A stretch of 64,000 nucleotides of DNA from Thereva unica. Lineage: Eukaryota; Arthropoda; Insecta; Diptera; Therevidae. The notes under the pieces were generated by a model. The model saw only the letters and a program-made list of their open reading frames with translations, ran no database searches and was not told the DNA's origin. The position numbers and the translations under genes were made by a program. Below are positions 1 through 12,100 of the stretch, piece by piece. The stretch's first letter is position 1, and each line of letters opens with the position of its first letter. The stretch spans positions 107,553,163 to 107,617,162 of the forward strand of contig OX465284.1 in the NCBI GenBank assembly GCA_949987705.1, read 5' to 3'.

Positions 1-74
1 TTCTTATTGGATAATTCTTAAGGTTGTTTTAAATTTAATAATAAAGTTTATATTCTTCTTGATAATTTATTTAC

Positions 75-164
75 CTTTTTTAATTTCAGAACTTCTTCTC
101 GTAATTCTTGTGGGTAAACGCTCAACATCACTTCTTTTATTCTTATGTAAATTGGCCGGTGATT
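75..164 (-). CDS. AT-hook gene exon 25, last exon seen
   Basis: Acceptor 'aaaacag', donor gtaaat, 90 nt, phase 1-1. It is basic (KNKRSDVERLPTRITRRSS). It ends in a donor, so at least one more exon lies beyond the left edge. Confidence 0.64.
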
Positions 165-3100
165 CTGTTTTAGTTTACACAAGAAAATTTAATTGTGTTA
201 GTAGCAATTCATTATTTCTATGTTAATTACAACTTACCGTTTATTTTTGCTATAGAAGGATTCTTTGGTGGCCTTCCTCTTCCTCTTTTAACTACTTTTT
301 CTGGAATTAAAACTGTCGATATTATTTGAAAGAAAAATAAGATGAAATAAATTAATATAATATTATAATAATAAAATGTTATTTAGTTGATAATTCGTAG
401 TGAGGAAATATGACCCGTCAGCAGCAGGACGTTTACTACGATTTTAAATTTTTTTGCAAATAGTAGGGCTCTAAAGGTCCCCATACGCGAGGACGCAAGT
501 ATAGTGCCAGGACTTTGGCCTTGCTTTAGAATTAGTAGCTTGCAGCGTTTCGTGGAAACTCCGCCGCGGTCTGGTCTCAAGTGCAGAAAAGGGGAAGGTG
601 GTCGGCCTGCCGAATTGACCAGAATAGGGAAACCGAAGAAATTAAGCAAGTAACTGTACGGATATACGAGCTAACTATTTACGAAATAATGCTACTGAAT
701 CCAGGGCAGCCGATGTGCCAGCGCTGAGGACCTGGGATGCTGGTGAGAAGTGGGTTACTGGCCGAAGACCCAAATTAGTCACACCCAAAATAGAAATTCA
801 CTCATTTCGCCTCGTGGAATGTACGAACAGATCACGTCAGTCAAAAGGAAATCATAGCAATGGAATTATCGACATGCAAAATATCAGTCGATACGCTATC
901 GGAGCTACGACTTACTGGATCCGGGACATTGACGATTGTCCCGTCAATAATCGACGAAATGATGACGCTTTACTATTCCAGTCGCGAGAAACGAGAGGCC
1001 GGCGTCGGGTTTATGGCCGATCTACGGGCTGCCAGCAGCGTTATAGCAATCCAACCGCCTCCTTTCATTCGCAACGTCAAACAATCTGATCGTTGGCAAC
1101 AGCATCTTCCGCCATCCAATCAAAAGGTTTTGATCAACGAAAAATGAATGCATTGATCAAATATTCGCTCTCCGTCAGCTAATGGAAGATAGAATTCGTT
1201 GCGGCCAACGAAATCTCGCCGTTTTCATCGATTTTAATTCCGCTTTTGATTGCATCGATTGGAACAGCTTGTGGATAGCCTTGGAAACCGAACATGTGCC
1301 ATTGAAAATCTTCTAACTTCTTCAAGTGTGGCTCAACCAGCAGCGTTCGTATTCGAAGCGACTTATCCGAGGAATTCCCAATTTAAACGGGATACGACAG
1401 GGAGACGTCGCTTCGCCACTTATCTTCAACGTTGCGTGAAGCATTCGATGGACGACGCGGAGTTTGATACAACTTCGTAACCAACTTGATGTTCGCCATC
1501 GATAGCGTCGTCTTCTTCGACACGGATGCCGAAGCAACGGATATGACATACGACAATTCCCGCATCGCCCGGACATTCGGTTAATCAATGCGGAAAGGAC
1601 CCAAGTTCTCACAACGGACGGAACGAAAGACAGTGTTCACCTCGATTAAGCCCAAATCCAACAGGTTTCGATGTCAAATATTGGGATTCCGAAGGAAACC
1701 TGAGTAAAGAATATCGAGGACGACTTAAAGTATCAACGTTTATCAGATACCGAGGCTCAAGACGTCGTCAAAAATCGTCAAGAATAAGCCGCCATATACT
1801 GAAACGAAACCTAGCTAACGGATCAAAGAAGGAGCGGAAGAAGTGGCAAACTAATTTCAAACCGGTCTCGTTTCTGTTGACCCGTGCGTGAATTCACACT
1901 TCCGTACACGGACAAGGTCACGAAACAATTGCATACGAAACTGAGAATGCAAATCAATCGACTCGTGTGCAGAGTTCACCAACCAAATAGTTCACCCAAA
2001 CTAATCTTAAGGGTATATGGCAATAATTAATTAAACTATATATTTAAATTTATACCTAATGTTTTGCCTTCATCATTTCGATTTCTCTTATTTGAAGTTC
2101 TTATTGATTTGTCTACCTCTGAAATGCTGTTATCTACCGTTGATTCTTTTCCTATTTAAATAAAACCAATTTAATAAATTCAACAGTGTCAACGGTTACA
2201 CCATACCTTTTACAGTATCTTTACTTTGACTTAATCGAGTTGTTCTCTTTTCCTCTATAATTTTTCTCTCCCTCTTTTCTAGATTTATACCTTTTACAGT
2301 ATCTTTACTTGGACTTAATAATCGAGATTTTTTCTTTTCCTCTATAATTTCTAGATTTATATAAAATAATTAATTTTAACACAATTTTTCATAAACATTT
2401 CTACAATATAAAAAAAAACTTACCTTCCTTACTTTCCGAAACTCTTTGTATATTTCGTTGTACTTTTGATGGTCGACCTTTCTTCTTAGGGATATTTTGA
2501 ATCTCCTTATCTTCTATTGTTAATTGCTGTTTAACTGCTTCAGTACTCGACCTCTCTTGTATATTTTCTTCATCTATTTTTATCAATTGGGCAATTGAAT
2601 ATAATTTTTATGAAAAATTCTTTATTTTAATACTTACTATTTTTAGTATTTTTCTCGAGTTTGTCGATATTTTTCGGTCTACCTCTTTTTCTAACTTTTA
2701 TAAGACTAGATCCTTCGGAATAGTTTTTACTTGAAGTGATTTCGTTATCTTAATTATTCAGAGAATGATTAGAAATATATCAATATTAATTAACAAATAG
2801 ACAACCTTTATTATTAAGCTCGCTGTTTATAATGTCAGGACTGATTGTTAAATTTTGTTTTTCAAGTAAAGTTTCTTTATTGTTTTTCGATTGTTCTGTG
2901 GGATTAACAACATCCATAGTTTTTCTCCTGCTTGAAGTTCTTTTCGCATTTTCTTTTCGATTTTCTTTTATTTCACTAATTTCCACTGAAGACTTTGCAT
3001 CTAAAAAAATAAAGCATAAATAAGTTGTATTAGGGAATCCAATCCCGTGAACGTGGGATCCCGCAACATTTTTGCGGGATCAGTAATGCGGGACTAGCCA

Positions 3101-6100
3101 TGCGGGAAATAAAAATATATTTAGGCGCCCTTCGAACACATTGACGTCTGATTTGCAATTCCGATGGCACACTAAACTGCTTCGTGATCTTGCCCGCGTA
3201 CGGAAGTAGGAATCCATACACGGGTCGACAGAGACGAGGCCGGTTTAAAACTATTTTGAACTGATCCCGTGCCTCTGGTCTTGCAGGTCAGATTTCTTTT
3301 TCATTGCTGGTTGTGCGCGTGAATACTTTGGATTGCAAATCAGTCGACTCGTGTGGGGAAGGCCTTATACTCCACAAAAAGTTAATTGAAGATTATACAA
3401 AATCCTCTAAGTATATTAATGTGCGTGTATCCGAACGTGATCAATTACAGAGTTTACCCTGGGTTAACTCAGAGTAAGCGCGTTAAAAATCAATGCAGAG
3501 AAGACCAAAGTACTCACAACGGACGGATCGAGGGCCAGTGTTCACCTCGATGGAACCCAAATCGAACAAGTTTCGAGGTTCAAATATTTGGGATCATTGG
3601 TTGAGGAAACGAAAGTAGCATCGACGTCCGATGTTCACAGCCGCATCGGCCAGGCAACAGCAACATTCGCCTCGCTCAAGTGGTGCATATGGAAACGTAC
3701 AAATATTTCCATCAAAACAAAAGTACGCCTTTACCGAACGTTGATCCTTCCAATTCTTCTTTATGGATCTGAAACGTGGACACTGCTCAAACTGGACGTT
3801 AAGAAGCTCGAGGTCTTCCAAATGCGATGCTTGAGGCAGATCCTCGGTGTCTCACTACGCGATCGCCTTCGAAACGAGACAGTCAGAAATAGATGTGATC
3901 ACAGACACTGATCGAAGAAGAAATGCAAAAGCGTCGACTACGGAGGTTTGGACATGTTTGCCGAAAAACGTTGGAGAAGCCGGGTTTCGCATATCAGCTT
4001 GTTTAAGTGCGTTTACTATACATCAATCAATGGAGACACGATGTAAAATTACTTATCTGTCACTTCAATCCAGAATCGTCATTGCAACAGCATCGAGTTA
4101 ACTTAAGGAGCATCGAGTTAACTTTCTGTAAACTCAACGAATACTCTACCCCGGCTCATGGAAACACAGTAAAAGTCAAATTACTCTACGCCTATTAGTG
4201 TAACCACAATTCCGGCGAACGACGGCAAATTCGCTGTCAAAATTTTTAAAACCATATATGAAAGCGGAATTGCCCACAATTCCGACGGGCGACGATTTGC
4301 GAATGCGACGAAATTCGTCAGGTTAAAATAAATTCAAATTTTGTCGACAAGGGTGGCGATTTTTTATACAAGTTTTATAAGGCAAAGTAGAATTTTTAAT
4401 TTAAATTACGGATCTTAATGAGTCCCTTATAGAACTTGTAAGAAATTATGAGATTTTGTACAATTTAAAAAATAAAAACTATCGTTGCTTTAAAGAAATG
4501 TTCCTCATCAACACTCTTCATTTTCTTGAACATTTTTTCAAAAAACCCATTTTTGTCTCTGTCAAGATTTATTTCATGGACCCACCACCGTCGTTTTCTT
4601 GTTTTTAAATACCATTCGTAACTTTCCCAAATAAGTTGTAAAATTGAAATTATTTGTATTATTTTTAAGGTTTTTACGTGATTACGTGATCCATTTTTAT
4701 TTAAAAAAACGTCGCCGCTGTTGTGCTTTCACAACTATAGCGATGCAATTCGTTGAACATGACAACGAAATTTCGTCGTTCGTTGCCGTCGTTCGTCGGA
4801 ATTGTGGTTATACCATATGACAGGGAATTCCCAACGTGTATGTGAGTACACATACGGGCATTACGCCTACCCCATTGTATGTCAAACAAACTACTGAGTC
4901 AATCAAACAAAGTATTCAGGCCAATTCTAAACCACGCTGGAACTGGTTCCGCTAGAGTTTTCTTACATCGGTAGCATAAACTCTGCTTTAACAGAGAGTA
5001 ATTTCGAAACTACAATTTATGCTACGATGCCTCCTTTTAGGCGGGCGGACACTGAACAGACAAAACAAACGATCGACCTGGGTGTATAAGGAAGAGGGTA
5101 AAAGAGAACGATGGGGAGGGAAAGCTTGCGGAATTGAGATTATGATGCGGGATTGAAGTCCCTAGTTGCAATGGTGAAGAATGACAATAAAAATAACACA
5201 CCTTCGGTTTCTTCCGGTTTGCTTTCAAGTACTTTCATCCTTTTCCTCATTGTCCTAAAAGGTTTAGAATGTGTTTTTGTTGGCGCTTCACTACGGGTCT
5301 CACTTTCTATGTAATTTGGAATATAATAAATATAAAAATTAAATATTTCCAACAAGAAAAAAATACCTTTATGACTCAAATTAGGTTCTTCTTCAGAATT
5401 TTCTTCTTCTTTTACTATTACAGGTGCGATATTGGAAATTTTCTTACGTTTTGTATCGCTTTTCTCTTCTAAGGAATTGATTTTATTAGTTTTCTTGTAC
5501 GAAGTTTCTTTTTGAGCTTTATCGTCATCTTTAAAAATTTAATAAATATTAATTAATATAATTAATGAAAAAGTCATCATACCTTTATTTTCTTGTGCGT
5601 CAATTATAACGGATACTGAATCTACATTCCCAGATATAATTGTTTCTTCCAGCGATGAATTACTTATTGCTGTAGATTCGTTGTTTTTAGTTCTTTTCTT
5701 TTTCGGTCGACCTACTTTTCTACGTACTGGTATATTATCACTATTTCCCTTTGGAGTATCTACAGATGAAGTAACATTTTCTGTTTCAAGACGAATTAGT
5801 AAAAAAAAATATATTCAAAAAGGAACTTTCACTCACCTTTCATTTTTTTCTGGTTCTTCTCTAATTCTTGCTGAGATCTTATAGGAGGAGGAAGAGTTTC
5901 TGAGGTATTCTTTGTTTGTTGTTTATCTTCTACATATAAGGTGAATTAGTAAAAATATATAGTAAAAGGAATATGTTATTTTCATTTCACACTTACCTTC
6001 AACTTCTTTCTGGTTCTCTTCTAGTTCTTGCTGAGAACTTATAGGAGGCGGGGGAGATTCTGGGTTATTTTTTACTTGTTGTTTATCTTCTACATTTAAG

Positions 6101-9100
6101 ATGAATTAGTAAAAATATATATTTTAAGGAATATATATGTAAAGGAATATCTTATTTCACATTGACTTACTTTCAACTTCTTTCTGGCTCTCTTCTAATT
6201 CTTGCTTAACACTTATAGCAGGCGAAGTAGATTCCGAGTTTTTCTGTTGTTTGTCTTCTTCATTACTTTCACTAACTGTTTAATTAGAATGTATAAAAGA
6301 TAAAAACAAAATAAATATAAATTATATTAACTGTTTTGATCCGATTCAGTCTCCTTTTCACACGATTCTGTGTCCATCTCGCATTCTAATTTAACTTCCT
6401 TTGGAGGATCATCGGGTGTTTTAAAGGTTTCATCACTCGATATTTCATGTTTAGTTGTCTCTAACCTTTTGGGTGGATCTTCGGATATACTTTCTTCAGT
6501 CGCCTCTAACCTTTTGGGTGCATCAACTGATCTAATATCTTCAGTTGCCTCTAAGCTTTTGGGCGAATCACCTAATGTAGTTTCTTCGGTTGCCTCTAAG
6601 GTTTTGGATGGATCTTCTAATATGCTTTTTTCAGTTGCCTCTAAGCTTTCGGGTGAATCACCTAATGTAGTTTCTTCGGTTGTCTCTAAGCTTTTGGATG
6701 GATCTTCTGATATACTTTCTTCAGTTGCTTCTAACCTTTTAGGGCTATCAACTAATGTAATATCTTCAGTTCCCTCTAAGCTTGTTGGTGGATCTTCTAA
6801 TTTAGTTTCTTCAGTTGTCTCTGAACTTTTTGGTGATGCACCTAATGTAGTTTCTTCAGTTGCCTTTAAACTTTTTGGTGATGCACCTACCGTAGTTTCT
6901 TCAGTTGACTCTGACTCTTTTGGTGATGCACCTAATGTAATTGTTTCAGTTCCATCTATCCTTTTGGGTGAATCACCTAATATAATTGTGTCAGTTCCCT
7001 CTAAGCTTTTAGGTGCATCACCTAATGTAGTTTCTTCATTTGCCTCTAAGCTTTTGGGTGAATCATCTAACGTAATTGTTTCAGTTCCCTCGACACTTTT
7101 GGGTCGATCAACTGGTATAACTTTTTTAGTTGCTTCTGACCTTTCGGGTAGATCACCTAAAGACAATTATTTTGTTGTAAAAGATTCTCTTATCACAACA
7201 CTATATACATGTATTTATGTATCTGGTTTTAAAAGCATTTATTTCTGCTCACAAAATTTAGTAGAAATTGCAGTTCACTTTGTATTTAATTCTAAGTAAA
7301 TTTCCTTTTTTTTTAAATGTCAAATTTTTAATAAAATTTCTTAGCTATTTTTTTTTAGATATATAAATTTACTTTTACAATGAATACTCGATCAAGAGAT
7401 TTTCTAATAAGTTTGAGTACAGTGGACTAATTCAATTGTATTTCAAATAGTGCCCATTGCGTCCATTTTAAACGATGAAACACGAAACTAAACAAAATTT
7501 CCTGCAATCGCTGATTCCCTTTTCGAGTTTCCTCAATCGTTGTGTACACGGGTAAATTCTTGCAGCAAATAACTTTTCGTATATTTACCCACCCACCCGT
7601 CGCGTTGATTTGAGAATTCGAGTGGCCATTTTGTTTCTAAATCTTCTTTTACTTCATTTCCCTAGGAAAGAGGAAACCAGAGAAACAACAACAAACCTGA
7701 AGCTGTCAGAACTGTTTGCTGCAAAGTTGCTTCAAAAGTTTCATGGCATTGCTTCGTGTTTTTTCAAGCGCTCTCTCGCTCCTCTCAAACGCAAGGTTCA
7801 TCGCTATCTCCTCATGCACCCTTTAGACTCCCCTTAATCTTTCTTATTACTTCTTTATCCTTCCAGCTAAGCTTACTACTAGACATTTGACAATGACGTG
7901 GACGACATGACGGACTGGTAATCCAAAGGGTGACACCTGACCGGAGACCCAACAAAGAGACCCTATTTTTCCAACCCAGGCTCTGGAACATGTCAAAGAT
8001 CCTGCAACTATTTAACAAAAACATTTCCACAATTTCTAATGTTAGTGCCTATCAAGCCTTGATCCCAGCGCAGGTCTAAATGGCATGTACTTCAGTCTAG
8101 AAAACAAAGGGTCATCTACTTACTGCAATCGACACCTTGGAGTTGAGTCCTGCAACAGAGGGTAGCTCTGCACCATTTTCCATCTTCGGCCCATCGATGA
8201 GGGAGCCCCAACGCCCCCGGGTGTCCTGAATTTAGGGATGCCAAATTGGATGACATCGGCTCAAAATCGGGATCTGTGGAGAATTGCGAGAAACCAGGGC
8301 CGGATCCCGGTTGTAGAGCCGAGAAAGAAGAATGGGGAATATAATTTCTGATCCCTAGTACAAAATTCGATTTGTCGATCGAAAGCCGATTCGATTGTAA
8401 ATTGTGATTGGTAGTCCGTCGTAACACAGTCGAATCGAACAAAAAATGCCGCCATTGAAACCACTCAAAATTTTCTGTCGTTTTGATAAATTTTTCGAAG
8501 GAAATTGAATGGCAACGTTGTTTTACGAAATTTGTTTGTGTTTAAATGAAATAATAATACAACACAAGAACTCGACCATCTAAATGCAATCGTAAACTGT
8601 CATCGACTGCAATCGATTCGGTTCACTACAATCGAGAATCTAACTATTACTTTTTCGATTTGATAATCGTTCGACTGTTGGACGACAATCAGGGCCTCTA
8701 TTTTGCTTTAAAGTGTGTAAATATTTGTTTTGTAGGGTATAACTGCATTCAAACACCAAATACATACCTTCAATCGTTCCAAGATCTTGACTTCCTCGAA
8801 TATCATCTGCTTTTAGATTATCATCACGATTTTCAACAACTCTTTCGCTTTTCTCTAATTCTAAATAAATAATCATTATAAAAATTAAGAATTAAGACAA
8901 AATAACAACTCTAACCATCGACGATGTCTTGATAATTTGTTACATCCTCCCCTTCAACATATTTATCATTGTTTTCATCATTTGAAGATTGGAAACTATC
9001 GCACAGATTATTAAACTCACGAACAACTTCTTCTCGCATCTCGTCAAAGTCTACACAAACATAATAAATGAAATGAGGATATTAATAATATAATTTAATC

Positions 9101-12100
9101 ATAGGTAAAAACTCTTTTCATACCTGGTTCTTTATTTCCTTCTTTCTGTTCTTGCTGTTTTTCTTGAGTTGGTATTATACTTTCGCATGCTTGTTGTTCT
9201 TTCAAAGTAATCTGGTCTTCTGTGGTACTTGGTTGTAGATTAATACTTTCAGGCACTGCTCCTGCATCAACATTATCTAGAATTCGAAAGAAACACATGT
9301 TTATCTTATATTTTAAGTATTGATTTTTAATTCAAGAAAAAATGCCAAATTGCTTTCGAAAAACAGTCGGTACAAATGAGAGGAGACACTCATAATTATA
9401 CAACAACATTGATTGGATGGTGCTTTGTAAGTCTAGTTGACTATATCAGCCCAATAAAGTTAATTAGATTTAAAGACTCGATGATGTTACGAGATATATT
9501 CTATTGAAATTGGAATTTCGAAGTATAAATAACAAGCCATAGAGATAATATATTACATCTGCATGCAAATTTTAAAAAGTGTTCAATTCGACATCTATGA
9601 AATATTTAAATTGTTCACTGAAAGTATTCTATAACTTATGGCTTATATATACATAAATATGACAATGAAACACATTAACTGCTAGAGTGCGCAAAAGGGA
9701 AAAGGTTGGACCTACTTTAGTTGTCATATATCAAATTCATTTCCCTAATTGAATATTAATCTAATTTTTCTCAGCCTTATTCTCGTTGTCGAGTGAGGTG
9801 ACAGACGTGTCACTTCGACCTTAAATTGGTATTCCCATTGTCAATCTAACAAATTTCTGGCAACCAAATCGACTAAACCCGTATGTACTTGTCGCAAGGC
9901 GCCGTATGGAGTGACATTTTCCTCGATACGTATGAAGACATCGACAGTTTTATTCCACCACGTCCCTAGTAGTCACGTTACTCGACAACGAGAATACCAC
10001 CTACTTACTTTCAAAGCTTATATGTACTCGTATATACAATAAACAAAAGGCGAAATCAATAAAAGAAAGCTGAATTTGAAAGGTAATTGAAATACAGCAC
10101 GCAAAATAGCAAATCAAATGGCAAACAATGTATGTACATGATTGGAAGAAAGGTCTAATTATTTACAATGATAACAATAATATACCTCTGTAAATTAAAT
10201 GTAGTATTACACTGATGTTGCTTTTGCAGCCGACACTACTATTCCACTATTAAACAAATTACAAAAACACATCTAACTTTTCCTGTAAATCTCTACTAAA
10301 TATATACGATTGTAAAGTTGTAAATACATACAATACATATGAACGCAACACTTTAATACGACAAAATTACAGTCTAATCAGTTATAAACATCAAATTTAA
10401 TACGGTCTAATCATTTCTTTAATATAACAAGAAAAATAAACTAATTTTCATACCTAACTTTTCCTCCGTTTTCCTAATCTCTTTACAACCTTTAAAAGAA
10501 TTTCAATTCTATTTAAAAAAAAAGTTAATATATCTCTTTTAATACCATTAACTTCAGCCTCTGGATTTTCAGCTTCGTCCACATCTTTAATAGCATCTAA
10601 TAGACTTTCGACACTTGGAAAAGTGGTTTTTAATAGCTTATCAAATGTATCTTTAGTTCCGACAGAATCTTCACTTACTGATACAATGGAATCTGGTGAA
10701 TTTGTATTGAATGCTACAATTGTAATAGGTAAATTCTTTTTCAAAATTTTATATATAGGTTAGTTGATAAACAAATATTGGGCATTCGTTTTTGTTTTAG
10801 TAATTGGCTCACTCGTCAAGCTATAAGTATTATAGAAATTAAGAGTTAAAACATTGCAATTCGGAAAAAACATAGCATAGTAGCTTTTGATTTTACCCTA
10901 CGAAGATATATTTTGAAAAATATTTAGTTGATCTGATAATGTTTTGAGAAGTGTTTTATGCTGGCGAATCACTTTTCTTTATATTGTTTGGTTGAAAGTT
11001 AAAATTATAATAAGATTGCTGGGATAGCGAAAAAACGTAGGCAGGAAAACCACACATTATTTTTTGGAATCAACAAAAAAGGTTGAAAGGTTTTCGTAAA
11101 AATATATAAAATGCGAAAACGAACTATAAAAAATAAAAGAAAACCTTTATCTAAATCCATTTGATTTATGTAAGTGCCTTTCTGGGCCCACATATGACGC
11201 TTTATGTCCCTATTTAAATTTTGAAGCTTCGTTTCAAATTTAGTTTACTTGAAGCCCTAATGTCAAACTGATCGAGTCCTTTGGGGTCGTCCATTAATTA
11301 CGTGAGACGTTTAGAGGCGAAGGGGGTCGAGTCAAATCTCACGTTGGGGAGATAGGGGTCTCGCTAAATATTACGTAATTTTTTTTGTTCAAGAAACAGT
11401 GTAAAATTACCAAAAAACTAGATTAAATTAAGTAGGATATGTTTCACCACTAAAGACCCTCACTTACAGGCCGCCGACCGGTAGGAATGAATTCCGGTTG
11501 ATTTCCCTTTCAGACCAGATCGGCCGGCACGGCTTGATGAAGGCTCAGATTACTTAGCCTGACTGAGGGATGATGGATGGAGAGATGACACTTCAGGACA
11601 GGCCGTTGCTTGCTGGTGAAGTCATGATTCCCTACAGACACACAGGCGGAGACGTCAGCTTAGCATAGCAAAAATCAAGTGCAAAAATGTTCATGGCCTC
11701 AACTATAACTTCAAGGCGGCTTCAATCTCACGCCGTGAACATCCGCGAACAAGCGCGAACGCGAGTGGGGAAGGTTTTCGCGCCTTGCTTTAACGGCTTG
11801 AGAGCGAATAGAAGTTCAGATCTTCAGGCATGAACTAACGATAAATGCCCAAACACATAACGATTTTGGTTTTCTTGGACTGCATGCCCCATTCAGTTGG
11901 CGGTACTTGGCGATATTGGAGGCGAAAACTTTCTGGCCATGGCCTGCCGGCGACCTATGTGTAAATGGGGGCCTAAAATATGACTAAAGCCTACACAAAA
12001 ACTTTTACGTCAAATAGTAACGTAGTAGGCCCGCGGTTGTTTAGCCGTTACCGTACAGCCAAACTCGCGACTCGGCGAATTCTGCAGCATACGAGCCAAG

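Noticed and set aside
6370..7299. 309-codon plus-strand open frame
   Set aside because: It is the antisense of the 45-bp repeat exon. The repeat has no stop in that frame, and the minus strand has splice sites and the right phase.
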